Assembly: GCF_009982895.1 (NCBI RefSeq)
Contig: NZ_WXZL01000030.1
Coordinates: 1 to 37,475 of the forward strand
Direction of reading: 5' to 3'
From: Deinococcus alpinitundrae
Lineage (GTDB): Bacteria; Deinococcota; Deinococci; Deinococcales; Deinococcaceae
DNA length: 37,475 nucleotides
Part shown: piece by piece, positions 11,326-18,518 of the stretch
Position numbering within the stretch: the stretch's first letter is position 1
Layout of the letters: each line of letters starts with the position of its first letter
Made by a program: the position numbers and the translations under genes
The notes under the pieces: model-generated
The model's input: only the letters and a program-made list of their open reading frames with translations
Told to the model about the DNA's origin: nothing
Database searches by the model: none

Positions 11326-11400
11326 GGGGGCATAGCTCAGCGGGAGAGCGCCTGCTTTGCAAGCAGGATGTCCACGGTTCGAATCCGTGTGCCTCCACCA
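11326..11400 (+). tRNA. tRNA-Ala (anticodon TGC)
   Basis: The acceptor GGGGGCA pairs with TGCCTCC at the 3' end, followed by discriminator A and encoded CCA. The anticodon arm is CCTGC-TTTGCAA-GCAGG, giving anticodon TGC. The T arm carries GGTTCGAATCC. A terminator and a phage integrase gene follow directly, so the 3' end is the probable integration target and remains intact on this side. Confidence 0.95.
11380..11400. other. Probable phage attachment site (att) at the tRNA 3' end
   Basis: Tyrosine integrases commonly target tRNA 3' ends, and the integrase gene lies 97 bases beyond. The second att copy, a repeat of this tRNA end, was not found by eye in the window, so the other prophage end is probably outside it. 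The exact core cannot be set. Confidence 0.45.
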
Positions 11401-11404
11401 GCAC

Positions 11405-11431
11405 AAAAGGCCGTCTAGCACGGCCTTTTTT
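11405..11431 (+). terminator. Terminator after tRNA-Ala
   Basis: AAAAGGCCGT pairs with ACGGCCTTTTTT around the five-base loop CTAGC. The symmetric A and T tracts allow termination of the tRNA from one side and of the integrase transcript from the other. Confidence 0.8.
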
Positions 11432-11496
11432 CGTTTCCTGAGTTTTCAGTTAGGCGCTCAACTCCGCCTGAAATGCGTAACCCGTGCGTAACGGCT

Positions 11497-12636
11497 TTAT
11501 CCGGTCTTGCCGTCCAGCATGTCGCTCAGGCCCAGCGCCCAACCTTCACGTTCGCCCTGATAGACCGTCCGGTACTGGCTGAGCGTGAAGGCGACGGTGC
11601 TGTGACCGAGCTGTTTGCTGACCACTTCCACCGGGATACCCCGCTGCAAGCTCAGTGAAGCGTAGGTGTGCCTCAGCCCGTGAATCGGCAGGAAGCGCAC
11701 GCCCGCCGCGCTGCACAGCCGGGTCATGTCGCGCCGCAGATTGTTGGGTCGCAGTGTGCCGCCGTGCAGATTGGTGAAGATGCGGCCCGAGTCGGTCCAA
11801 CCTTCAAGGGCCTCAGCGGTCATGGCCTGGCGCTCACGGTGCTGGGCAAGGAGTGCCAGGGTTTCCCCTGACAGATGTACCGTGCGGCGGCTGTTGACCG
11901 TCTTGGGAGCGCTGATGCGGATGGTGCCGCCCGTGTCGCTGATCGTCTCACGCACGGCCACCGTTTTGGCCTTCAGATTCAGATCGGTCCACTTGAGGCC
12001 GCAGACCTCGCCGCGCCTCATCCCGGTGCCGAGAGTGAACTCGAACCAAGCGCCGTGCGGATCGGCCCGGCAGGCGGCCAGGAACAGGGCCGCTTCGTCG
12101 GGCGTGAAGGCCGCCAGCTCCTCACTCTCTCGCTGGCGGGGCGGGTTGGGCCGCACGATCTCGGCGACGTTGCGGGTGACGATCTCCAGTTGCAGGGCGT
12201 CTTTTAGCGAGGTCAGTAGGAGCTGGTGAACTTGGCGCTGGCTGGCCGCGCCGAGGTCTTTCTTGTTCAGGCCGTCGAAGAGACCGCGCAGGTCGGCAGG
12301 GGAGAGCTTCTGGAGCCTTTTCTCGCCGATGGCAGGCCGGATGTAAAGCCGCAGAGCGCGCTCTTGGACTTCGTGGGTGTGGTAAGCGCGGGAGGTCTTG
12401 CGGCCTTCAAGCCAGTTGCTCAGGTACTCGCTGACGGTGATGGTGCTGGGGTCGGCGATGCCGCCGCGTGTGGCGTCGGCGATGAGTCCAGCCAGGGCTT
12501 GCTGTGCCAGGGTTTTGCTGGGGGCCATGCCGGAGAAGCGGCGGCCTTCGATCATAATTTCCCAGCGGAACCGGCCCGAGGGGAGCTTGCGGAGACTGCC
12601 CATGCCATTGCCACGCTTTTGGGTCGGGCGGGTCAT
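11497..12636 (-). CDS. Phage tyrosine integrase
   Basis: A 379-residue site-specific recombinase that would integrate the phage at tRNA-Ala. An AP2-like arm-binding region (about 12-60) is followed by a SAM-like core-binding domain (about 66-160) and the catalytic domain (about 175-375). Catalytic residues visible are the Arg in GTGMRRGE (207/208), K245 in APKT, H319 and R322 in HGLRHTY, H345 in LGHS and nucleophile Y355 in SQYRTVY. The ATG at 12636 overlaps the stop of the upstream TerD/HNH gene as ATGA, so the integrase is coupled to it. An internal ATG at 12603 is a less likely start. Confidence 0.93.
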   Translation of the reverse strand: MTRPTQKRGNGMGSLRKLPSGRFRWEIMIEGRRFSGMAPSKTLAQQALAGLIADATRGGIADPSTITVSEYLSNWLEGRKTSRAYHTHEVQERALRLYIRPAIGEKRLQKLSPADLRGLFDGLNKKDLGAASQRQVHQLLLTSLKDALQLEIVTRNVAEIVRPNPPRQRESEELAAFTPDEAALFLAACRADPHGAWFEFTLGTGMRRGEVCGLKWTDLNLKAKTVAVRETISDTGGTIRISAPKTVNSRRTVHLSGETLALLAQHRERQAMTAEALEGWTDSGRIFTNLHGGTLRPNNLRRDMTRLCSAAGVRFLPIHGLRHTYASLSLQRGIPVEVVSKQLGHSTVAFTLSQYRTVYQGEREGWALGLSDMLDGKTG

Positions 12637-14219
12637 ATCCGGTCACTCTTGGCGAGATTGCACTTGCGGCAGAGCAGCTGCAAGTTGCCCTCGCTGCTAG
12701 CCCCACCTTTGCTGTGCGGGATGACGTGATCGTATTCGAGGTACTCCGTCGCGCCGCACTCAACGCACTTTCCCTGGTCACGCTGGTAAACAGCTCGTTT
12801 GACGGACTGCGGGATGCTGCGGCTGGCCCGCTCGGTCTGGGGCATGAGGAGCAGACGCTTGTAGCTCCGCACCAGAGCATCCAGGGTGGCGGCCAGGATC
12901 AGCGGGCGATCGGTGCGGTACAACCCGCTGCCCTTCTTGACGCCCAATTCGGCATTGACGCCGCCGCTGACTTCTTCAATCCGCAGCACCTTGCTGTACT
13001 GGACGTTCCAGCCGCCCTCAGTGCTGCTGACGAAGTGCATCTGTTTGCTGGTGAGGACCAAGCGGCCTGGAATGTCGCGGACTTTGCTGCTGGTGACATG
13101 CCGGAAGGTGGCTGGAACTTCGAGGTGGGCGACCTCGCCGATCTCCAGAATCAGGCTGCTGTTGATGGTTGGCAAGTGGCCCTCGCGGAGGCGACTGGCG
13201 GTGCGGAGTTCTTCGAGTTCGGCCCGCAGGTTGCCCAGCATGGCTTCCGGAACTTCCAGCAGCCCAGCCAGCCGGTTGAAGCCTTCTTCTTCCTCGGCGG
13301 TCAGGACGCCATCGGCACGGGCCATCGTCACCGTGCGTTCCAGTAAGTTCAGCGCGGCGGGCCGAACGTACTTCAGGGCTTCCTGGGCGTTCAAGCCGTC
13401 ATTGAGCAGAGTCTGCTGCAAGTCCTGCCACTCGTGCAGGTCCATGATCCCGTCAGCGCAGGCGGCCTGAAAGCGGATGCGGAAGCGCTCCAAGCCGTCT
13501 CTGAGTTGCTGAGCGCAGTCGGCACACAGGCCCCGCGCATCGAGCTGCACCCGACGCAGGAAGCCGCCACTGGTCTTACCGCAGCGGCGGCACTTCCCAG
13601 CCTCAGCGCTCCCTTCAGCGGCAGATTTCAATTTGGCCCACTCAGCGGCAGCTTCCGCTGTGGGGGTTGCCGGGATTGCATCAGCGACGGGTTCTAGCGC
13701 CTCGCCGCCGAGTGATTCAAGCAGTGCCTGCAAGCCGCCCGCGAAGCCCTGGCCGACCCCAGCGATCCGCCACGCGCCGCCGTGCAGGTACAGCTCTAGC
13801 AGCATGACGGCCCGCTCAGCCTGAAAATCCTTGCCGGACACCTCGAAGCGCAGTACCTCCTGTCCACCGACGTTGAGGGTCACGTGCCCTCGGTGCATGG
13901 CGCTGAATGGCTGGTCGTCACTGGTGGCGGTGAGCAGCAGTCGGTGGACGCTGAGCGGGACCAGGGCCAGATCGACGGTGAAGATCTGGGTCTGTTCGTC
14001 CATGACGATGGCCCGCTCGGGGCTGCCGGGTTGGTTGTAGAAGACGAAGTAGCGGTCGTCACTCAGGCGGCGTGATTCGTCGAGGCCGAAGATGCTGATG
14101 TCCGGGGGTGCAGGTAAGGGCAGCTCGGTCTTGAGGGTGAAGCGGGTGGCAGGCGTGAAGGTGGTGAGCGTGGCACGCTGGCCGCGCTGGAGGACGCTCA
14201 CGCCTCGTCCCAGTACCAA
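12633..14219 (-). CDS. TerD, zinc-ribbon, TerB-like, PH-like and HNH nuclease fusion protein
   Basis: A 528-residue multidomain protein. Residues 7-165 match TerD (DISIFGLDESRRLSDDRYFVFYN, the calcium-binding tellurite-resistance fold). A four-Cys zinc ribbon follows (C210, C213, C232, C235). Residues about 246-340 form an all-helical acidic region resembling TerB (ACADGIMD, ARADGVLTAEEE). Residues about 350-455 look like a GRAM/PH-like beta domain. The end is an HNH endonuclease: C485/C488, D497-H498, N512 and C517/C520. Domain calls for the two middle parts are by pattern only. Ter-linked modules with nucleases are proposed to act in stress or phage defence. The TTG at 14219 or the GTG at 14201 (MSVLQRG, closer to usual TerD starts) may be the start. 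Confidence 0.8.
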   Translation of the reverse strand: MVLGRGVSVLQRGQRATLTTFTPATRFTLKTELPLPAPPDISIFGLDESRRLSDDRYFVFYNQPGSPERAIVMDEQTQIFTVDLALVPLSVHRLLLTATSDDQPFSAMHRGHVTLNVGGQEVLRFEVSGKDFQAERAVMLLELYLHGGAWRIAGVGQGFAGGLQALLESLGGEALEPVADAIPATPTAEAAAEWAKLKSAAEGSAEAGKCRRCGKTSGGFLRRVQLDARGLCADCAQQLRDGLERFRIRFQAACADGIMDLHEWQDLQQTLLNDGLNAQEALKYVRPAALNLLERTVTMARADGVLTAEEEEGFNRLAGLLEVPEAMLGNLRAELEELRTASRLREGHLPTINSSLILEIGEVAHLEVPATFRHVTSSKVRDIPGRLVLTSKQMHFVSSTEGGWNVQYSKVLRIEEVSGGVNAELGVKKGSGLYRTDRPLILAATLDALVRSYKRLLLMPQTERASRSIPQSVKRAVYQRDQGKCVECGATEYLEYDHVIPHSKGGASSEGNLQLLCRKCNLAKSDRI

Positions 14220-14289
14220 TCATCGGTAACTGCCTGACAAGAAGCCGAGCAAAGTATGGGTGTACTAGGAATGAGACTTGAGGTATAGG

Positions 14290-14982
14290 TCACAGCACGA
14301 TAAAGGTGTCTTCGAAATCAGTTGACACATACTCGCGCTGCTCGATGTCTTTGCCCCGTGTGAAGATCACCCGCAGTTTCTGAGCTTGGGCGACAGCCTT
14401 TGCGTTGGACTCCAAGTCGAAGGCATAGGTGTTTTTGCCTTGCCAGTCACACGTGCCATGTGTGCAGGTTGGTGACCAGTTCTCTTCTGCGCCTTCACTG
14501 GTATTCGCGGCGTTCAGTCGCACGAGTTCCTGACCATTCGCGCCCAGCAGAACCAGTACGGCGTTCCATGATTGAGCAGCCTCGCGACTGGGAGCCGTGC
14601 CTGCGATCGACATGATGAAGAAGCGAGGCAAAGCGGCCACGTCTGGCTTGGCAGCGCGGGATACCGCTGCTTTCCCGCAGGCTGTATACACACTGCCGGT
14701 CGGAAGTTGAAGATTGAGCGGATAGGTCAATGCCTGAAGCCTGGCGAGCGGACCAGGGGCGTCGGCACGCCAGTCCGATAGGAACCGTCCGAGGCTCGCA
14801 TCTTCGGCTGCAGCGTTGTAAGTCTTCGTTTGTTCCTGCCCGCTGCGAGGCATGGATTCCACCCGGTGGCCATCGGCGCACGCCTGGACGAGTTGCGCGT
14901 CGCTGGGCGTCAGAAGGTCCGGCAAAGTCAGTGCTGAAGCACTGCTGATGAGTAAGAAGGCCAACAGAGTCAGTTGTTTCAT
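14290..14982 (-). CDS. Exported protein of unknown function
   Basis: A 230-residue protein with a clear signal peptide (MKQLTLLAFLLISSASA, cleaved near 17). The mature part has four cysteines at roughly 32, 101, 173 and 178 that could form disulfides, consistent with export. No family is recognised. The ATG at 14982 has GGGAGAG just upstream. It is the last of three tandem exported-protein genes; its upstream DNA resembles that of the next gene. Confidence 0.65.
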   Translation of the reverse strand: MKQLTLLAFLLISSASALTLPDLLTPSDAQLVQACADGHRVESMPRSGQEQTKTYNAAAEDASLGRFLSDWRADAPGPLARLQALTYPLNLQLPTGSVYTACGKAAVSRAAKPDVAALPRFFIMSIAGTAPSREAAQSWNAVLVLLGANGQELVRLNAANTSEGAEENWSPTCTHGTCDWQGKNTYAFDLESNAKAVAQAQKLRVIFTRGKDIEQREYVSTDFEDTFIVL

Positions 14983-15070
14983 GCTCTCTCCCATAGATGT
15001 TTGATCTTTTCTGCTCGGCAAGCCTCAGTCATTCCAGACCGCCAGCACGCCGCCTCACGCCCTATTTTCT

Positions 15071-15559
15071 TTAGTGACGTAAACTGAGCGGCGTTGGCGT
15101 TGCAGAAGTGCGGGTGCCCGTCATCTCAAGGCAACCTAAAACGTCAAGGCCTTTAAAGATGCGGACGCAGCCGTGAACAGAATTGGCGCTATCAAAAGTG
15201 AAGATGTAAAGATAATTGGTGTATCCCCCTCCTGCGTACTCGCTTAGCAGGAAATGGGAATATTGTGACTGGTAACTCGCAGTAACTACGCTTCCACCTT
15301 CACTTTCACCAGAAACATTATAATTTCCATCTGGATTAGGATTTTCGATAAGATCACTAAGCGTGTATTTGAGTCTATACTTATTCGTGAGCTCAAAATT
15401 GAAAGTCCAATCCCCTATCAACTTCGCTGTCTGCTGCTGATTGAATGGGGCATTCGGAATTTGGCTCGTCGGAGGAGTGCTTGTCACTGGGGGCTTGGTG
15501 GTCTGACCTCCACAGGCGGTCAGGGCGAGAGCAGCAGCAATCAGCAAATACTTTTTCAT
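15071..15559 (-). CDS. Putative lipoprotein of unknown function
   Basis: A 162-residue protein with a lipoprotein signal peptide (MKKYLLIAAALALTACGG, lipobox LTAC, lipidated C16) and a Thr/Pro linker (about 20-40). It has a beta-rich domain of about 100 residues with many Tyr, Ser and Asn. No family is recognised. The coding sequence is visibly richer in A/T than the phage genes, which suggests transfer. A GGGAAG SD precedes the ATG. Confidence 0.7.
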   Translation of the reverse strand: MKKYLLIAAALALTACGGQTTKPPVTSTPPTSQIPNAPFNQQQTAKLIGDWTFNFELTNKYRLKYTLSDLIENPNPDGNYNVSGESEGGSVVTASYQSQYSHFLLSEYAGGGYTNYLYIFTFDSANSVHGCVRIFKGLDVLGCLEMTGTRTSATPTPLSLRH

Positions 15560-15666
15560 CAGCTTCCCTTTTCCATCTGAGCGTTATGTGGTCGGCAAGC
15601 TTCAGTCGTTCCCGGCTGCCATCCCTATCCCCAGTACACGCCGAGGCGTTTATGCCTCTGGATTGG

Positions 15667-16161
15667 CTAGCAGTGTCGGTAATACCCATGAACGTAAGTC
15701 CCATCTTTGCGGTAGTAGCCATTCACCCAGCACATGCCCGTGCTCGGCGGCGTTGGTGTGACAACTGGCGGTGTCGGCGTCACCACTGGGGGCGTGGGGA
15801 CGGCCCAACGCTTCGAGCGTATCGCCCAGCTCTCGTTCACCTCGCAGGGGGTACCGTTGTGGTTCCAGTCCAGCGCATCGACGTTGTTTGTTGAGCTGCC
15901 ATCATTCGAGTTGAAGTACGCTTGCGCTTCCGACTGTGATGTGAAGTCGCGGCAATCCAGGTCGCCTGTTCCACCGGCCGTGGTCGCGGTGAGGCTGCCC
16001 TGGAAGGCATGGCCACTCGCTGTCGGTAGCGACACCGGGTACTGATGGCCTGAATTGGCGTTGCTGGGCGGGGTGGGTCCCTGATCTGCCGGTGGCGTGG
16101 CGGACATGCTTCCGCAGGCAGTCAGGAAGAGGGTAGCGGCGATCAGGAAGTATTTTTTCAC
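15667..16161 (-). CDS. Excalibur-motif lipoprotein
   Basis: A 164-residue lipoprotein (MKKYFLIAATLFLTACGS, lipidated C16). Residues 67-107 match the Excalibur putative calcium-binding motif: DLDCRDF, then EAQAYF, then LDWNHNGTPCE, with the two Cys at 70 and 106 probably bridged. A PTPPVVT repeat forms a linker and the C-terminus has CWVNGYYRKDGTYVHGYYRHC-like sequence, as in other secreted proteins with YRKDGTYV motifs. The GTG at 16161 is preferred because AAGGAG lies five to six bases upstream; the TTG at 16164 is too close. Probably cargo of the prophage. Confidence 0.75.
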   Translation of the reverse strand: MKKYFLIAATLFLTACGSMSATPPADQGPTPPSNANSGHQYPVSLPTASGHAFQGSLTATTAGGTGDLDCRDFTSQSEAQAYFNSNDGSSTNNVDALDWNHNGTPCEVNESWAIRSKRWAVPTPPVVTPTPPVVTPTPPSTGMCWVNGYYRKDGTYVHGYYRHC

Positions 16162-16243
16162 CAAGTCTCCTTTTCCATCTGAGCTTTATCTAGTTGGCAG
16201 ACTGGCAGGCGACGGCTCACAAAATCCCGACTTGGCCCCTCAG

Positions 16244-16699
16244 TTAGCTGATGTAGCGGATCTTGCGGGGCCCCAAGTAAACGGCGTACACGCTGCCCAG
16301 CGCTATCGCCTCGTCCAGGTCGTAAAAAGGTGGTACATCGGGGTTGTCGCTCAGCAAGCAGTTTCTGCCGCGTCCATCTACACCCCGGCGCTTGACCATC
16401 ACGCCATAAGGCGTCTGGAAAGCACACGGCAAATGCGTGCTGTACGCCTCAGATGGATTGATCAACACGATGTCACCGTCATTGATGGTGGGTGACATGC
16501 TGTCCCCACTGACCAACCATGCCTCTGTTAAGGCTGTGCGCTGGCCTGGCAACAGTCGAAGTGGCGCGCCTGGCTCGAAGTCAGTGGCCCAATCCGAAGC
16601 AGGAAATTCCAGCCGCGAGGCATACGCAATGCCAGAAAGAACCAACGGCTTGTAGGTAGGAACAGAACGAGGGAACACGTGACCGAGTTGATAGAACAT
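16244..16699 (-). CDS. S24 (LexA/CI-type) peptidase domain protein without HTH
   Basis: A 151-residue protein made up almost entirely of an S24 autopeptidase domain. WLVSGDSMSPTINDGDIVLI carries the catalytic Ser (S67), VMVKRR the catalytic Lys (K103) and LLSDNP (115-120) the conserved loop. No DNA-binding domain is present, unlike LexA or CI. The gene lies 27 bases downstream of the HTH repressor gene, so the two are co-transcribed. Because the neighbour lacks these catalytic residues, this protein may partner with it in RecA-dependent induction; that is inference. Confidence 0.8.
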   Translation of the reverse strand: MFYQLGHVFPRSVPTYKPLVLSGIAYASRLEFPASDWATDFEPGAPLRLLPGQRTALTEAWLVSGDSMSPTINDGDIVLINPSEAYSTHLPCAFQTPYGVMVKRRGVDGRGRNCLLSDNPDVPPFYDLDEAIALGSVYAVYLGPRKIRYIS

Positions 16700-16726
16700 T
16701 CAGTGCCTCCAAAGGCAAAAACTGGG

Positions 16727-17404
16727 TTAGTTTCCGTAGTTATTGAAGTCGCTGAATACGCGGTACACGTGACCCACGATGGTGACCTTGCTGGGAGAGA
16801 TCAACTGGCCCGAAAGCGCTGGGTTATCAGCTGTGAAGGCCGCTCCGATGGGCGTCTCCACATAGCGGCGAATCATGACTTTCGACTCGTGCACGATGGC
16901 GTACAGGGCATCGGGAACGGGTGTCGTTTTATCGGTACGAACGAAAACGATGTCGTCTGGGTGAAGGCTGCGACCCATACGCTCCATGTCTGTGTCTTCG
17001 ATCAGCAGGGCCTTGGTGAACTTCGGGTCATCACCTCGACCTGGGGGCAGCCAGGCGTATTCAAAAGGTGTGGCGTCGTCCTGAATCAAACCATTGAGTT
17101 TGTAGACAGGCTGCTGCTGATATTCGGTATGCATTTGCTGCATTTGATTTGTCACCATAAGGGGCAGCGCCAAGCCAGTCGCCGATGAAAATTCGCCCAC
17201 AGACCACCGAAGGGCCTCCAGAAGTCTTCCTAGACGTTCGATACTTAGGCCTAAAGGATTCTGGACGCCTCGCTCTATTTGGCTAACAAGCGACTGAGAT
17301 ATGTCAGCCCGCATTGCTAGTTCTTCTTGGCTGCCTACCACTTCCTCTCTCCGACGTTTCAGAGCGGTGGCCCACGCAGGTTTTGCGCCCTTTGTGGGAG
17401 GCAT
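16727..17404 (-). CDS. XRE-family phage repressor with inactive S24-like domain
   Basis: A 225-residue CI-like repressor. Residues about 14-68 are an XRE helix-turn-helix (LKRRREEVVGSQEELAMRAD, SQSLVSQIERG). Residues about 130-220 follow the S24 fold (MGRSLHPDDIVFVRTD, TADNPAL, VTIVGHVYRV). At the catalytic positions the usual GDSM reads DTDM (Ser to D139) and the usual VKR reads MIR, so self-cleavage looks lost. The ATG at 17404 is chosen over an upstream one at 17440 because the leftward promoter TTTACT-17-TACTGT would start transcription near 17425. It is divergent from the Cro-like gene across an operator region. Confidence 0.85.
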   Translation of the reverse strand: MPPTKGAKPAWATALKRRREEVVGSQEELAMRADISQSLVSQIERGVQNPLGLSIERLGRLLEALRWSVGEFSSATGLALPLMVTNQMQQMHTEYQQQPVYKLNGLIQDDATPFEYAWLPPGRGDDPKFTKALLIEDTDMERMGRSLHPDDIVFVRTDKTTPVPDALYAIVHESKVMIRRYVETPIGAAFTADNPALSGQLISPSKVTIVGHVYRVFSDFNNYGN

Positions 17405-17431
17405 CACGTAGTAGGCTCCAAGCGTGGCATA

Positions 17432-17460
17432 ACAGTACACTACTACTCAACTTGAGTAAA
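17432..17460 (-). promoter_or_regulatory. Leftward repressor promoter
   Basis: On the minus strand TTTACT (17460-17455) and TACTGT (17437-17432) are spaced by 17 bases. The 15-bp palindrome 17444-17458 fills most of the space, so repressor or Cro binding there would control it. Confidence 0.6.
17444..17458. promoter_or_regulatory. Operator palindrome (15 bp)
   Basis: TACTCAA-C-TTGAGTA is a perfect palindrome with a single central base, inside the leftward promoter. It is flanked by more TAGTAG/CTACTA half-sites at 17408-17414 and 17464-17470. Confidence 0.6.
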
Positions 17461-17477
17461 CCCCTAGTAGAAAACTA

Positions 17478-17507
17478 TTGACTGCGGCCCTAATGCAGTA
17501 GTAGAAT
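17478..17507 (+). promoter_or_regulatory. Rightward early promoter
   Basis: TTGACT (17478-17483) and TAGAAT (17502-17507) are spaced by 18 bases. The -10 lies inside the 18-bp palindrome at 17498-17515, as expected for a repressed phage early promoter. Confidence 0.65.
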
Positions 17508-17515
17508 TCTACTAC
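17498..17515. promoter_or_regulatory. Operator palindrome (18 bp)
   Basis: GTAGTAGAATTCTACTAC is a perfect palindrome covering the -10 box of the rightward promoter. Binding here would block early transcription. Confidence 0.7.
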
Positions 17516-17560
17516 CCGTTAAGCACCCGCAGGGACGGGGAAAACCCGAAGGAGGCAGAT

Positions 17561-17605
17561 GTGAGTCAGGAGACTAGTTATTTTTGGAGCTCAGTACCAT
17601 ACTAG
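17561..17605 (+). CDS. Possible 14-residue leader peptide before the Cro-like gene
   Basis: A GTG at 17561 has a very strong SD (AAGGAGG at 17549-17555) and opens a 14-codon frame (MSQETSYFWSSVPY) that stops at 17605, inside the SD of the next gene. It may couple translation to the Cro-like gene. Without comparative data it could also be a fortuitous SD. Confidence 0.3.
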   Translation: MSQETSYFWSSVPY

Positions 17606-17613
17606 GAGACGAT

Positions 17614-17916
17614 ATGACCCCTTTGAAAAAACTACGAGAGTCTGCTGGCCTGAACAGGCAAGAATTTGCGCAGCTTACGGGTTTTTCGTTGTATCGGATT
17701 GAGAAGCATGAGCAAGGTGTTCATCGGATTTCTTTGGAGGACGCAGCACATTATGCACGTCATCTCAGTAAGCCTCTGCGGCGCTCTACTAGTAGACTAC
17801 TAGCAGAATTAGCTGAGATAGAGAGGATGGCAGGCGCGCGACCCCCTGAACCCAATGAACAGGACGCCACTCCCACCCCAGCTCGCCCTGATTCCGAAGC
17901 CTTGGCTCCCGCATGA
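17614..17916 (+). CDS. Cro-like XRE-family regulator
   Basis: A 100-residue DNA-binding protein. Residues 4-57 are an XRE helix-turn-helix (LKKLRESAGLNRQEFAQLTG, then SLYRIEKHEQG), followed by a helical segment and an acidic, Pro-rich tail. Its position, divergent from the repressor and first in the early operon, suggests a Cro role. The ATG at 17614 has AGGAG at 17604-17608. The gene contains its own palindromic TAGTAG-type site (17785-17803). Its stop overlaps the next start as ATGA. Confidence 0.75.
   Translation: MTPLKKLRESAGLNRQEFAQLTGFSLYRIEKHEQGVHRISLEDAAHYARHLSKPLRRSTSRLLAELAEIERMAGARPPEPNEQDATPTPARPDSEALAPA
17785..17803. promoter_or_regulatory. Operator-like palindromes inside the Cro-like gene
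   Basis: TCTACTAGTAGA (17785-17796) and CTAGTAG-A-CTACTAG (17789-17803) are overlapping perfect palindromes made of the same TAGTAG half-site as the control region. This may be a third, intragenic operator. Confidence 0.45.
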
Positions 17917-18218
17917 GCGGGCAGCGCAACACCACCCACAAGAGGGAAATGAAACCAGACGGCGAACTCGTCTTCCAACACACCGAAGACGGCCTCACCA
18001 TCCGCGTCCGCGTCGAAGTCACCTATCACCGTGATAACCCCAGCGAAAACCTCAGCGCTGAGTTCGGCACCGCACCACTGGGCTTCCTCAGCCCGCAGCT
18101 CAAGGCGAGCGTCAACAGCTACTTCCAGGCCTGCAAAGCAGAGCGCCAAGCCCGTGCAACCGAGCGAGGCGCGAAGAAGGAAGCGCTTAAGAGCTCTGGC
18201 TGTACGAGCCAGGAATAA
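17913..18218 (+). CDS. Phage early protein of unknown function
   Basis: A 101-residue protein overlapping the Cro-like stop as ATGA. Beta strands with alternating charged residues (GLTIRVRVEVTYHRD) are followed by a helical, basic C-terminus (YFQACKAERQARATERGAKKE). No family is recognised. The last 32 bases overlap a small gene on the opposite strand. Confidence 0.55.
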   Translation: MSGQRNTTHKREMKPDGELVFQHTEDGLTIRVRVEVTYHRDNPSENLSAEFGTAPLGFLSPQLKASVNSYFQACKAERQARATERGAKKEALKSSGCTSQE

Positions 18219-18432
18219 CTGCTTCTGCCCTTGCAGGCGGTTCGCTCATTTCGCCTTCCGCAACCACATGAGTCTTCGGCACGAACAGCCAAGCCAGCTT
18301 GATCCCATCCACGGACGCCTCCGTGAGCCACAAGCCTCCACCGCTTAGCGCTACCAACTCTCCCAGGTCATCGGTTTCGGAGACCACGCCTGTCACCACA
18401 GCGCCGCTGCTCAGAACAAACATCTTCCTCAA
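18187..18432 (-). CDS. Small protein of unknown function, opposite strand
   Basis: An 81-residue protein with a beta-rich, mostly non-polar sequence (MFVLSSGAVVTGVVSET, then LVALSGGGLWLTEA). It would start at TTG 18432, with GAGGGG just upstream, or at ATG 18423. It is convergent with the preceding early gene and lies alone on this strand in the early operon, so it may be made in the lysogen. No family is recognised. Confidence 0.4.
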   Translation of the reverse strand: MRKMFVLSSGAVVTGVVSETDDLGELVALSGGGLWLTEASVDGIKLAWLFVPKTHVVAEGEMSEPPARAEAVIPGSYSQSS

Positions 18433-18474
18433 GTTTTCACCCCTCTTGCCCAGCCTAGCAAGGCCAAAAGAAAA

Positions 18475-18497
18475 ACCCCTGCGGGATAGGCAGGGGT
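18475..18497 (-). terminator. Hairpin, terminator-like on the minus strand
   Basis: ACCCCTGC (18475-18482) pairs with GCAGGGGT (18490-18497). Read leftwards it ends in TTTTTCTTTT, so it would stop leftward transcripts. Rightwards it is only a 5' hairpin before the gene at 18519. Confidence 0.5.
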
Positions 18498-18518
18498 CAA
18501 CTCCAAAGGAGCTTCTAC

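Noticed and set aside
18333..18345. GCCTCCACC resembling the tRNA-Ala 3' end, considered as a second att site
   Set aside because: The match is about nine bases, without the rest of the T arm, and lies in the middle of the early region.
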